Shown one piece after another: positions 7,809 through 17,500 of a stretch of DNA of 64,000 bases. Below the pieces are notes generated by a model. It made no database searches. It had not been told where the DNA came from and saw only the letters and a list, made by a program, of their open reading frames with translations. Position 1 is the stretch's first letter. Every line of letters starts with the position of its first letter. A program made the translations under genes and the position numbers. This stretch comes from Ruminococcus_C callidus. Its GTDB lineage: Bacteria > Bacillota > Clostridia > Oscillospirales > Ruminococcaceae. The stretch lies in assembly GCF_049562855.1 (NCBI RefSeq), contig NZ_CP186925.1, forward strand, positions 1,054,001 to 1,118,000. Reading direction: 5' to 3'.

Positions 7809-9770
7809 ATGCCGGTATTTTTGCGAAAATGTGCCGCAGTTTGCATGGCGGCAGTACTGAGCTTAGTGACAGTCGGCTGTCTGGACTGGGAAGAAGATAT
7901 TCCGCCGGAGGAACAGGGGAATGCTTCGGATACCTATACCCTGATGCTGTACATGTGTGCTTCCGATCTGGAATCCGAGTGCGGATTTGCCACGGAAGAC
8001 CTCAACGAGATCATGTATGGCTATACCGCCGGCAACCTGAATGTGATCGTGCAGACTGGCGGCACAGCAGAATGGCAAAATACGGTAGTTGCAGATGACC
8101 GCTGCCAGCGGTATCGGGTGACAGAGGACGGTCTGGAACTGGTGGACGACAGTCTGGGCATGCAGAACATGGCAGACAGTGCTACGCTGACCGACTTTAT
8201 CCAATATTGCAGCAGCAATTACGCAGCCGATCACTACGGGCTGGTGCTGTGGGACCACGGCGGTGGTGTGGTTGGCGGCTATGGCTATGACGAAAATTTC
8301 GGCGGCGACAGCATGAGCCTGACGGAAATGTCCCGTGCTCTGGGCGATGCCAGTGTGCATCTGGATATGCTGGGGTTTGATGCCTGCCTGATGGCGAACT
8401 TTGAAACCTGCCTGATGGCGGCACCGTATGCCGATTATCTGATTGCCTCCGAAGAACCGGAGCCGGGGTGCGGCTGGTACTATACCGACTGGATCGGAAA
8501 GCTTTCGGAAAACTGTGGGATTCCGCCGAAACGTTACGGGCGGCAGATCATTGACGACTATATCACAGAAAGCGGCTGGGATTCGCCCAGTATGTATTCC
8601 ACGCTGGGCATGTTTGATTTGCAGCAGGTGACACAGAAGCTGCTGCCGGCATTGAGCCAGTTCTCCGATGATGCAGTGCAGCAGCTTTCCGCAGGGGAGT
8701 ACCGCCGGATCTCCCAGAGCCGCAGCAATACCCGTGCGGTGTATCAGTCAGAACTGGATCACATCGATCTGCTGGACTATGCACAGCACAGCCAGAGCGA
8801 AACGGCAGACCAGCTGGAACAGGCGGTTTCCGACTGTGTTGTATATTATCAGGAAACGGAGAACGGCAGCGGGGACAACGGGTTATCCATTTTGTTCCCC
8901 TATTATGATCTATCCGCACTGGATATGCTGGAGGAGATGTATCAGACTTTGGGGTATGATGATGCATATCCGGCGTTTCTGGAGCAGTTTGCCAATGTTA
9001 TGGCAGGGGGACAGATCTCTGTTTCCGGTTTTTCCAATACCCAGAATCACGCAGCTGCCAGCGAATACAGCGGCTTTCAGTGGTTCGATGCTGATGCCGG
9101 CTATGACGAATCCTACTACGAAACCTATAGTGCAGACCTGAGCCTGCTGGAAACCACGGAGGTGGACGGCAGGTGTGTGCTGGAGCTTTCGGAAGAAGAC
9201 TGGGAGATCGTCAATGATGCCGCAATGCAGATGTTTGCCGTCTATGACGGATTCTATGTGGATATGGGGCTGGACGATTACTGCGAGTTCGACGACTACG
9301 GCAATCTGATCGTGGAATACGACCAGACATGGGTGGCACTGGACGGACAGGTCGTGCCGTTTTTCCACGAGTCCTATACCAGTGACGGGGACAGCTTTTT
9401 CACCTGCGGTTCTGTGCCGTGTGTCTATAACGGTATCGATGCGGAAATCGTGCTTGTCTGGGATACGGAGCACCCGTCGGGATATGCTGCCGGCGTTCGT
9501 CCGGTGTATACGGACAGCGTGGCAGCCAAGGGGTTGTATGACATCTGTGACGGGGACACGTTTCAGGTGTACTATGACATCTACGACGAAGATCTCAACT
9601 ATGTGGAAACGATGACGCTGGACGATGAGATTTTCACCGTGCAGGACAGTCTGGAAGTCGGCTATGCAGATGCAGCAGAGCAACTGGGGGATACCTTTAT
9701 TTATTACGTGCTGGAGGACATCTATAACAATACGTATTATACCGATTCGATTGCGTATTTGGAGGAATAG
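7809..9770 (+). CDS. Clostripain-family (C11) cysteine peptidase-like lipoprotein
   Basis: Likely exported protease. Residues 1-24 are a signal peptide ending in TVGC, consistent with a lipoprotein Cys. The peptidase C11 region follows: TLMLYMCASDLE near residue 45, catalytic His in LWDHGGG (H150) and catalytic Cys in FDACLM (C193). Family members cleave after basic residues, and known C11 enzymes are calcium-dependent. Residues about 380-653 form a C-terminal extension rich in acidic and aromatic residues, of unknown role. The full length is 653. The start has GAAAGGA 11 bases upstream. It stands alone, between PIE 7599-7770 and a terminator. Confidence 0.85.
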   Translation: MPVFLRKCAAVCMAAVLSLVTVGCLDWEEDIPPEEQGNASDTYTLMLYMCASDLESECGFATEDLNEIMYGYTAGNLNVIVQTGGTAEWQNTVVADDRCQRYRVTEDGLELVDDSLGMQNMADSATLTDFIQYCSSNYAADHYGLVLWDHGGGVVGGYGYDENFGGDSMSLTEMSRALGDASVHLDMLGFDACLMANFETCLMAAPYADYLIASEEPEPGCGWYYTDWIGKLSENCGIPPKRYGRQIIDDYITESGWDSPSMYSTLGMFDLQQVTQKLLPALSQFSDDAVQQLSAGEYRRISQSRSNTRAVYQSELDHIDLLDYAQHSQSETADQLEQAVSDCVVYYQETENGSGDNGLSILFPYYDLSALDMLEEMYQTLGYDDAYPAFLEQFANVMAGGQISVSGFSNTQNHAAASEYSGFQWFDADAGYDESYYETYSADLSLLETTEVDGRCVLELSEEDWEIVNDAAMQMFAVYDGFYVDMGLDDYCEFDDYGNLIVEYDQTWVALDGQVVPFFHESYTSDGDSFFTCGSVPCVYNGIDAEIVLVWDTEHPSGYAAGVRPVYTDSVAAKGLYDICDGDTFQVYYDIYDEDLNYVETMTLDDEIFTVQDSLEVGYADAAEQLGDTFIYYVLEDIYNNTYYTDSIAYLEE

Positions 9771-9782
9771 CTAAGGCAAATA

Positions 9783-9829
9783 CCGGCAGTACGGAACAGG
9801 AAGTTTCCTGACGTGCTGCCGGTTTTTTC
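9783..9829 (+). terminator. Terminator of the C11 peptidase gene
   Basis: CCGGCAG pairs with CTGCCGG, with partial pairing inside the loop, followed by six T. Confidence 0.75.
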
Positions 9830-9907
9830 GTCGTATGAAGTGTCATCGTAGGAATATCAAATAACAACAACTCATTTCCCTTGTCGTTTTTTATTCACAG
9901 GAAGTGG

Positions 9908-9937
9908 TTGACTTTTCCACGGAGATCGTCCTATACT
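9908..9937 (+). promoter_or_regulatory. Promoter upstream of the MATE gene
   Basis: TTGACT, an 18-base spacer and TATACT. The leader to the MATE start is about 140 bases and holds a PIE-like hairpin. Confidence 0.6.
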
Positions 9938-10026
9938 ATAGAGTACGCTTCCATAAAAATAAAATGCACGTCTTTTCGGCAAAAGCATTTTACGGGAACA
10001 CACTCTAAATTTTTGACAAGGAGCAA

Positions 10027-10071
10027 GGAAACGCTGCATAAAGCTTGTACATAAAAGCTTCCGGCGTTTCC
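10027..10071. repeat. Degenerate PIE element, 45 bp
   Basis: Ends GGAAACGCTG and CGGCGTTTCC enclose AAGCTT...AAGCTT. The flanks GCAA and GTAG differ. It ends only 13 bases before the MATE start codon, where a ribosome site would be expected. Confidence 0.5.
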
Positions 10072-10084
10072 GTAGTATGACATC

Positions 10085-11431
10085 ATGGAAAACGACTATC
10101 TGATTCGGCAGAAACCGTTTCGGGCACTGCTGGTGTTTGCCCTGCCGATGATTCTGGGGAATCTGTTCCAGCAGACCTACACCCTGATGGATTCTGCCAT
10201 TGTGGGGAGATACGTAGGAGAACAGGCTCTGGCGGCAGTGGGAGCCTCCTACGCCCTGACCAACATTTTCATCTGCATTGCCATTGGCGGCGGCATCGGG
10301 GCTTCGGTGGCGGTGAGCCGCTATTTCGGATCAAAGGAATTCCCCCGCATGAAGCTGGCAGTTTACACCGCCTGTCTGGCATTTCTGGGAGTCAGCATTC
10401 TACTGGGCGGTTTCGGGCTGGCATTGAGCCGACAGATCATGGAAGTCCTCCAAACGCCGGCAGATGTGCTGGACATGGCCGTGGACTATTTAAACATCTA
10501 CTTCGCGGGGCTGCCATTTTTGTTTTTGTACAACGTGTTCTCCTCCATGTTCAATGCACTGGGAAAATCCCGTATTCCCTTATATTTTCTGATCTTTTCC
10601 TCGGTGTTCAACGTGGTGCTGGACATAGTGCTTGTCACAAAGGCAAACATGGGCGTGACCGGTGTGGCATGGGCAACGCTGATCGCACAGGGCATTTCGG
10701 CAGTGCTTTCCTTTCTCGTGCTGCTGCGGGAACTGAAGCGTTTCCCCAGCGGAAAAACCGGCATCTTCAGTCACACGGAACTGCTGCAAATGACACGCAT
10801 TGCCCTGCCCTCCATTTTACAGCAGTCCACCGTTTCCATTGGCATGATGCTGGTGCAGTCGGTGATAAATAGCTTCGGTTCCGAGGCATTGGCTGGATTT
10901 TCGGCGGCAATGCGGGTGGAGTCCATTTGCATTGTGCCTATGGCGGCGTTCGGCAACGCTCTCTCCTCCTACACTGCCCAGAATCTGGGTGCCGGACAGG
11001 AAGAACGAGTGGTAAAAGGGTATCATGCCACGAACCTCATGGTACTTTGCAGTGCTGTCCTGATCTGCGTTTGCGTGGAACTGCTGGAACGCCCGCTGGT
11101 CGCTCTGTTTCTGGGAGCAGACGGCACAGAAACAGCGTTCTCCGTAGGCGAGGGCTACCTCACCTTTATGGGGTGGTTCTTCTGTTTTATCGGTTTTAAA
11201 ATGGCAGTGGACGGCTTGCTGCGTGGGGCTGGGGATATGAAAATGTTCACGGTCGCCAATCTGGTGAACCTTAGTATTCGCGTGATCGTTGCTGTGACAA
11301 TGGCTCCGCGGTTTGGCATTTTTATGGTGTGGTGTGCCGTGCCCATCGGCTGGTTCTGCAACTGGCTGATTTCATTTCTGGAATACCGCACGGGAAAATG
11401 GCGGCGAAAACAGCCTGCGGTTTCGCAATAA
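10085..11431 (+). CDS. MATE-family efflux transporter
   Basis: Cation- or drug-antiporter of the inner membrane, 448 residues, the usual length, with about 12 hydrophobic helices in two similar halves. Conserved features visible are PMILGNLFQQTYTLMDSAIVGRYVG near the N-terminus, GGGIGASVAVSRYFG, and the matching second-half segment QSTVSIGMMLVQSVINSFG. The substrate cannot be told from sequence. No Shine-Dalgarno sequence precedes the ATG; a hairpin (10027-10071) sits there instead, which may lower or regulate translation. Confidence 0.92.
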   Translation: MENDYLIRQKPFRALLVFALPMILGNLFQQTYTLMDSAIVGRYVGEQALAAVGASYALTNIFICIAIGGGIGASVAVSRYFGSKEFPRMKLAVYTACLAFLGVSILLGGFGLALSRQIMEVLQTPADVLDMAVDYLNIYFAGLPFLFLYNVFSSMFNALGKSRIPLYFLIFSSVFNVVLDIVLVTKANMGVTGVAWATLIAQGISAVLSFLVLLRELKRFPSGKTGIFSHTELLQMTRIALPSILQQSTVSIGMMLVQSVINSFGSEALAGFSAAMRVESICIVPMAAFGNALSSYTAQNLGAGQEERVVKGYHATNLMVLCSAVLICVCVELLERPLVALFLGADGTETAFSVGEGYLTFMGWFFCFIGFKMAVDGLLRGAGDMKMFTVANLVNLSIRVIVAVTMAPRFGIFMVWCAVPIGWFCNWLISFLEYRTGKWRRKQPAVSQ

Positions 11432-11543
11432 CGCGACTTCGCAATAATAAGGAGCGGCGATCGTGCGGAACGGCAGATTCATTTTCAGAAATACATTTTG
11501 TTTGTTGATTTATCCATATCACAAATAGTTTTCTACGCAATCA

Positions 11544-11572
11544 TTGACAACCCAGAAAAAACATGCTATAAT
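11544..11572 (+). promoter_or_regulatory. tRNA-Pro promoter
   Basis: Consensus TTGACA, a 17-base spacer and TATAAT, 31 bases before the mature tRNA. Confidence 0.9.
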
Positions 11573-11603
11573 TATTTATGCTGGTGTGCAGAAAGCACTT
11601 TAT

Positions 11604-11679
11604 CTGGGTGTGGCGCAGTTGGTAGCGTGCTACCTTGGGGTGGTAGAGGCCGCCCGTTCAAGTCGGGTCACTCAGACCA
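11604..11679 (+). tRNA. tRNA-Pro (anticodon GGG)
   Basis: The acceptor arms CTGGGTG and CACTCAG pair with one wobble. The anticodon stem CTACC/GGTAG encloses TTGGGGT, giving anticodon GGG. The T-arm CCCGTTCAAGTCGGG is present and CCA is encoded. It has its own consensus promoter and terminator. Confidence 0.95.
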
Positions 11680-11684
11680 GAATC

Positions 11685-11728
11685 AACACGCAGTTTCGAA
11701 GATTTTTCGGAACTGCGTGTTTTGTTTT
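11685..11728 (+). terminator. Terminator of tRNA-Pro
   Basis: ACACGCAGTT and AACTGCGTGT pair and are followed by a T-rich tract. Confidence 0.85.
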
Positions 11729-11784
11729 GTGTGGGGGAACACTAGGGAAATCTGCAACAAAATTCTTGAACAACACCAATTGAC

Positions 11785-11829
11785 AAAAAGAAGGCTGTAC
11801 ACGATTTTAAAGTGTACAGCCTTCTTTTG
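11785..11829. terminator. Bidirectional terminator
   Basis: AAAAGAAGGCTGTACAC and its complement enclose a 9-base loop, with A and T runs outside. It would stop tcdA transcripts (minus strand) and rightward transcription. Confidence 0.85.
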
Positions 11830-11873
11830 CATATCGTCAATGAGAGCGGTTTGTTTTGTGTGCACTGCTGCCC

Positions 11874-12638
11874 TTACTCGATCTCTCCGATCAGATCTTT
11901 CACCACTTCTCCGGCAATGATCAGCCCCACCACCGACGGAACAAAGGCATTGCTGCCGGGAACCTGCCGCCGCTGGGTACACTTGCGGGCAGTGCCCGGC
12001 GGACAGATGCAATGGGCCTTACAGCTGTTTGCCATGTCCTCTTTCGGGGCAATGGGCTTTTCCTTGGAGTAGACCACTTTTAGCTTGGGAATCCCACGCT
12101 TTCGCAGTTCGTGCCGCATGACCTTTGCCAGCGGGCAGACAGAGGTTTCGTAAATGTCTGCCACTTCAAAGGCAGTGGGGTCCATTTTGTTGCCGGCTCC
12201 CATGGAACTGATGATCGGCGTGCCGGCACGATACGCCTGCTCTATCATTTCCAGCTTGCCGGTGACGGTGTCAATGGCATCTACCACATAATCGTACTGG
12301 CGGAAATCAAACTGTGCGGCAGTGTCCGGCATGTAAAAGGCACAGTGGGTTTCTACCTGACAAGCCGGATTGATCTGGAGAATGCGTTCTTTCGCCACCT
12401 CGACCTTGTATTTCCCCACCGTCTTTCGAGTGGCATAGATCTGCCGGTTGATGTTGGTCAGACACACGCGGTCGTCATCAATGAGATCCAGTGCTCCCAC
12501 GCCGCTGCGGGCCAGAGCCTCTACGGTATAGCCGCCTACACCGCCGATGCCGAACACTGCCACCCGTGCCTGTGCCAGCCGTTCCATTGCCGGCTTTCCC
12601 ACCAGCAGTTCCGTTCTGGAAAATGCGTGCAACGCCAT
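11874..12638 (-). CDS. tcdA: tRNA threonylcarbamoyladenosine dehydratase
   Basis: ThiF/E1-like enzyme that uses ATP to convert t6A37 in tRNA to the cyclic form ct6A. Visible features are the nucleotide-binding loop VFGIGGVGGYTVEAL (about 30-44), the following acidic DDDRVCLTNINRQ, and the family signatures DAIDTV, SSMGAGNKMDPT and a Cys cluster CKAHCICPPG. The 254-residue length is typical. It is the second gene of a pair: its ATG overlaps the stop of the upstream PLP enzyme (TAATG). Confidence 0.93.
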   Translation of the reverse strand: MALHAFSRTELLVGKPAMERLAQARVAVFGIGGVGGYTVEALARSGVGALDLIDDDRVCLTNINRQIYATRKTVGKYKVEVAKERILQINPACQVETHCAFYMPDTAAQFDFRQYDYVVDAIDTVTGKLEMIEQAYRAGTPIISSMGAGNKMDPTAFEVADIYETSVCPLAKVMRHELRKRGIPKLKVVYSKEKPIAPKEDMANSCKAHCICPPGTARKCTQRRQVPGSNAFVPSVVGLIIAGEVVKDLIGEIE

Positions 12639-13831
12639 TACAGCAGTCCCTCCTTTGCAAATGCCTGTTCCAGATCGGCGATAATATCTTCCGTGTCCTC
12701 AATGCCCACGCTGAACCGGAAAAATCCGCCGTGGAATTCCTCGGGATACAGATACTGCCGTTCGTCATTTTCGCCCAGAAAGACGATTAGGCTCTCGTCA
12801 TGTCCTAGCGAAACCGCCGAGGTAATCACCTTCAGATGGCTGACAAAACGGTTATAGGTGTCGTGATCGGCATGCAGCCCAAAGGACAGCACGCCGCCGA
12901 AACCGCCATGCATCTGTTCTGCGGCGATCTCGTGTCCCTTGTGAGTTTCCAGTCCGGGGTATGCCACAAAGCTGACCCCCTTTACCGTCTGGAGGTACTT
13001 TGCCACCTGCAATGCGTTGGCATTGTGCTGCCGCATCCGCAGGGGCAGGGTAACTGCACCACGCATGATGAGCCATGCGTTAAACGGGCTGATCGTCGCA
13101 CCCAAATTCACCTGTGATTGTGCCCGGATGATGTCCAGATATTTCTTTTTGCCGATGATTGCACCGCCCATGGCATCTCCGTGCCCGTTGATATATTTCG
13201 TCAGGCTTTCCACGGTGAAATCGGCTTCCAGTTCAATAGGTCGCTGGTTATAGGGCGAAGCAAAGGTGTTGTCCACCGACAGCAGAGCACCATTTTCGTG
13301 GGCAATGTCTGCAATGGCACGAATGTCCGAGATCGTCAGCGTGGGATTGCCCGGCGTTTCGATGTGCACCAGCTTGGTGTTGGGACGAATCGCCTTTTTC
13401 ACAGCTTCCAGATCAGAGGTGTCCACAATGGTCGTGTCCACGTGGAACTTGTTTTTCAGCAGTTCGTTCAGCAGGCGGTATACGGCAATATAGGTCACAC
13501 TGGAAAATACCACATGATCGCCGCTTTCCAGCAGGGCGAAGAACAAGCCGGACAGTGCTGCCACGCCGCTTGCCAGCACAACGCAGTCCTCACCACCCTC
13601 CAGCGAAGCCAGCTTTTCCTGTAAATACTGCTGGTTAGAGCCGCCGTTTCGGGTGTACAGATTTTTGCCTGCACTGCTCCAGTTCAGATCACTGGGGTCA
13701 TAGGGCAGGGCATAGCTGTTTGCCATAGTGATCGGACGCTTGATTGCTCCGGTTTCCGCATCGATGTCGTTTCCTGTATGAACAGCTCTGGTCTGAAAGC
13801 CGTATTCATTTCCGAAAGTGTGTTTTTCCAT
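12638..13831 (-). CDS. PLP-dependent trans-sulfuration enzyme (cystathionine/methionine gamma-lyase type)
   Basis: Cys/Met-metabolism PLP enzyme of fold type I, 397 residues. The PLP-anchoring lysine lies in ESLTKYINGHGD (K212), with the cofactor-binding SVDNTF segment before it and the phosphate-binding SGVAALSG around residue 90. Homologues act as cystathionine gamma-synthase or lyase, methionine gamma-lyase or O-acetylhomoserine sulfhydrylase; sequence alone does not settle which. I chose the ATG with GAGAGGAG upstream; the longer in-frame extension runs into a PIE element. The promoter is at 14109-14137, so the PIE at 13894-14065 is in the leader. Confidence 0.88.
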   Translation of the reverse strand: MEKHTFGNEYGFQTRAVHTGNDIDAETGAIKRPITMANSYALPYDPSDLNWSSAGKNLYTRNGGSNQQYLQEKLASLEGGEDCVVLASGVAALSGLFFALLESGDHVVFSSVTYIAVYRLLNELLKNKFHVDTTIVDTSDLEAVKKAIRPNTKLVHIETPGNPTLTISDIRAIADIAHENGALLSVDNTFASPYNQRPIELEADFTVESLTKYINGHGDAMGGAIIGKKKYLDIIRAQSQVNLGATISPFNAWLIMRGAVTLPLRMRQHNANALQVAKYLQTVKGVSFVAYPGLETHKGHEIAAEQMHGGFGGVLSFGLHADHDTYNRFVSHLKVITSAVSLGHDESLIVFLGENDERQYLYPEEFHGGFFRFSVGIEDTEDIIADLEQAFAKEGLL

Positions 13832-13893
13832 GAGATTTGCTCCTCTCTGTGTTTTGTGTTCGAAAGCCTGTCGGCAGATTGGTATACACCTGA

Positions 13894-14065
13894 GGCAATG
13901 CCGCACAAAGAGCGTCTGGCGACTTTGCACGCCATCTGCTTGCAAATTTCCCGTCATATTTCACAAAAATGCTCGTGAATACATCAAGTATTCACTTCGC
14001 TTTTTGTTTCATCTGACGAAAAATTTGACGACGCATCTGTCGCACAATCTTTGTGCGGTATTGCC
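13894..14065. repeat. PIE element, 172-bp subfamily A
   Basis: The ends are GGCAATGCCGCACAA and TTTGTGCGGTATTGCC and the interior is nearly the same as the 7599 copy. It is flanked by CTGA on both sides (13890-13893 and 14066-14069). It lies within the leader of the PLP enzyme/tcdA transcript. Confidence 0.9.
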
Positions 14066-14108
14066 CTGAATTTTATAATTCCTATAGTTTTGATAGGTTA
14101 CATATGCT

Positions 14109-14137
14109 ATTATACATGACAGAACGGAACTTGTCAA
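14109..14137 (-). promoter_or_regulatory. Promoter of the PLP enzyme-tcdA operon
   Basis: Minus strand consensus TTGACA, a 17-base spacer and TATAAT. It lies upstream of the PIE at 13894-14065 with respect to transcription. Confidence 0.85.
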
Positions 14138-14190
14138 GGGGTTCTGGAATTTTTCTTGTCAACAGCAACAGAGAGCGATATTCACCTTTA

Positions 14191-14362
14191 GGCAACACCG
14201 CACAAAACCCGCCTGACGGCTTTGCACGCAATCTGCGTGCAGATTTTCCGTCATATTGCCCAGAAATCCCTTGCCATACGGCAGTATGCCTGCGGAATTT
14301 CTGGGCAATCTGCCGAAAAATCTGACAACGCACCTTACGCACAAGCTTTGTGCGGTGTCGCC
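14191..14362. repeat. PIE element, 172-bp subfamily B
   Basis: Ends GGCAACACCGCACAA and CTTTGTGCGGTGTCGCC. The interior includes AATCTGCGTGCAGATT and CCATACGGCAGTATGCC. It is flanked by TTTA on both sides (14187-14190 and 14363-14366). It stands just upstream of the promoter of the giant ATPase locus and in the same orientation as the copy at 21484. Confidence 0.9.
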
Positions 14363-14430
14363 TTTATTTTCCAAAGAACTGTTGTATCATGGATAAAATG
14401 TGAAAAAGCATCAAGTTTTACAATTCTATG

Positions 14431-14459
14431 TTGCAATTTGGGTAAAACAGATGTATAAT
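14431..14459 (+). promoter_or_regulatory. Promoter of the giant ATPase locus
   Basis: TTGCAA, a 17-base spacer and TATAAT, about 90 bases upstream of the start codon. Confidence 0.8.
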
Positions 14460-14460
14460 A

Positions 14461-14527
14461 ATACTATGCTATCTATAGGATAGTATTTTCCATCATGCCG
14501 GCAAAAAAGCAAAGGCAATACCGGCAT
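14461..14527 (+). promoter_or_regulatory. Dyad and stem-loop in the leader of the giant ATPase gene
   Basis: Directly after the -10 box the sequence ATACTATgCTATC / GATAGTAT forms a dyad (14461-14486), placed where an operator or initiation-region hairpin would act. A second stem, ATGCCGG (14495-14501) with CCGGCAT (14521-14527), precedes the ribosome site AGGAGG. No binding protein is identified. Confidence 0.45.
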
Positions 14528-14547
14528 ACCTACAGGAGGTATAACCA

Positions 14548-17500
14548 ATGAGTTTATTAGACCAAAAACTAGCCGCATTGCCCATAGGCAGTCATGTTCG
14601 ACTTGTACACAAGTCCGGACGGATCATTGAGGGCGTTGTCATGGAAAATGACGGAAAAGACGCTCTTTCGGTACAGATCACATCAACAGCTACGCTGCGG
14701 TACGATCAGATTGGCATACTGGAGGAATGTACACAAGCCGGCATGCCACAGCCAAAACCAGTAGCTGATCCTGTTTTGCAAGCAGTACCGGTACAGCCGG
14801 CAGCGGTTCCAGCACCAGCGGCTCCAAAACAAAAACCAGTATCTGGTTTTGAAAACATGCAGATTCCATGCGATAAAGAAGCTGTAACACAGGCATTTAA
14901 AGCTATGGAATCCCAAGAGAAGAAAGCTCTGACAACAGGATATAATAAATATCAGAATTATCTGCAAAGTCATGAAACTTCGAAGTGTCAGGAGGCAGCT
15001 CAGCTGGCGTGGAATGTGATCAAAGAAAATGAGTGGGATTATAATCCTCGTGTCAATTTTTTTCTGGGCTTGTTACAGCTGGTCTGTGAAGACTATGATA
15101 TGGCAGCAGAATCGCTGTTCTATGCCGGCAATCTGCGGTATGCCTACTGTGCGGCATATCAGGGGGCACAGAAAAAAGAAGAACGGGAATACGCTCTCCT
15201 TGCTGCCGCCTTTGCTGCGTTGTTTCTTTCTGAGGATAATGCACTGGGCAAAGAAGAAGCCGCAGAGGTGCTGCAAAAGTCCTCTGTACAGTTGGCAGAC
15301 ATCTCCGGTATCACCTATGCATTAGAACATGCTGTGGAAGAAAGCAGCAGGGCAGCTTTGAACCGTATCATTCGTTCCATTGGCGTAGATCATGGAAAGA
15401 CCACGGCAGAACTACAGGATATGCAGGCACTGCTGGAAAGTCTGCGGTATCTGTTCCCGGGGAATGCGGTGCGGAAAAAAATCACCAAATTGCAGAGTAA
15501 CTCTCTGGAATCCGGCTTGGAAACCGAACCGGAATCTGTGGACATGCCGGAAACACCGCCTGCAAATGATGAGCCGGATCTCACCAAGACACACACCGGC
15601 TATATCATTTCTTACGATTATTTCGAGGGAAAGGGAAAAATTCAGGGTCCCAACGAAGAACAGTACCTGTTTGATGTGAAGGACATTACAGACAAATCGC
15701 TTCAAAAAAATATTAAGAAGATCGACAAAAGAACGATGACTCCTATTCCGGTAAAGTTCCAGCTGCTGAAAAGCGGCAAAAATTATCTGGCGGTATCCAT
15801 TAAACGCGGAACAGCATCGTTTTACTTGCCGTCAGCACAGTGGAATGCCGCAGTTGAAGCTGCGGCAGAAACGCCAGCCGCAGCATCAGCAGATCTGCCC
15901 CTGTCAGCTTCTATTTTCAAGGCAGCAGCGGCAGAGAAGGAAACATCTGCACCTGCTTCTGAAGAGCCCTTGGAAAAAAGTGAGGACGGAAAGCAGCTGA
16001 GTGCCGCCATAAGCCATTGGACGGCAAAAAAAGCGTATTCCAAGGTGGTCGAGGTCTGCAAGACTTATATGGATAAAGATTGCTGGGAAGATGCTTTTAC
16101 AGCGATCATCATGTGTTATTTACGTATGAACAATGAAAATGAAGAATTGGGGTATCTGAACGAACTTCGTGTGTTTGTGGAAAAATATGCGGATCGGGAA
16201 GTAAAGGCGTTAAAAGCACTGGAAGCACTTCAGCAGTATTATATGAAAACACACCAATATGCAGAAACGATCCGGATCCTGAATCGCCTGATGGAACAGT
16301 GCGACCCCGGCGAGCACAGCAAGATCCTGCATTACTTGCAGGGGAAGGGACGTTGTTATCGGGAAATCAAAGACTATCCTTCCGCGATCAGCGAACTGCT
16401 GGACTGGCTGGACATTGTCAAGCGAAATAAAATTACAGAACGCTACACGATACGGAACACTTGTATTTATATCGAACTGGCAGAACTGTATTTTGAAACC
16501 GGTGACTATGAGAATGCGGAAAAATATGTCGGGCTCTCCAGCGACTGCGAACGGAAACAGGTAATGCTGCAAAATCTTGCGGACAGAAAGGCAGCATTGG
16601 AAGAAGTCGAAAGACAGACGAATGCCATGGATGCAGACAACGATGCAGATGATGGCTTCGAAGAAGGCTCTGAGCCGGAAGAATCTCTGCAAACAGCGTA
16701 TGAATCCTACACGGATACCGCCGGCTTCGAAGCTCTGGGAATTGATGACAGTGCGGTTATCAGCAAGGCTCTGCACTTCCAGCCGGAACAACTGCACTGC
16801 CTGCTCACATATCTCAACAGTGCGGCAATGCTGACAAAGGATTCCGAAATCGTGCGGAACACAGAGGACGGCACCACTGTCTATGTGGGACAGGCGATCA
16901 GGGCGGCAGATGCAGCATTTGCCTATGCGTTTCACAGTCCGCTTCTGGACTCTGAGTATCTCAGCACAGAGATCATGGCAGTATTTGATGAGGCACAGAA
17001 CGTCCTGCCGGACATCAGTGCATCACTTTTTGCGGCTTCTGCTATGTATGCCCTGTTCCATACGCCTTCTGTACCGGATTACAGCATTGAAGACTTTTCT
17101 TTCGTGGTGGAAAATTTCGGACTGGATACCTATCCGGCAATGCTGCCCCTGCTGGGCGATCTGGTATCGTTCCGTGAAAAAACCGGATACGGCATGGACT
17201 CGTTTGCTGCCTATAAGACCAACAGCAGTGTCATTGAATCGGTCATTGATGAGGCGAAGGAGTGCTGTAATGCGGCGGATATGCGGAATGATGTGTATGA
17301 GAACCACGGACAAGTCCGCTGTACACGGGAACTGCTGTTTGCCAGCGAGGAAAGTGAACTCCGTACCTGTCTGAACATCGTTGCAGCAAATGAAACCGAC
17401 AAGTTCCAGTTTGTCAAGGATACGGTGTCGGAATTGTTCATTCGTGCCAATAAGCCTATACAGGTGGAATATCTGGACGTGAAAAAAGCAGATAAGTGCA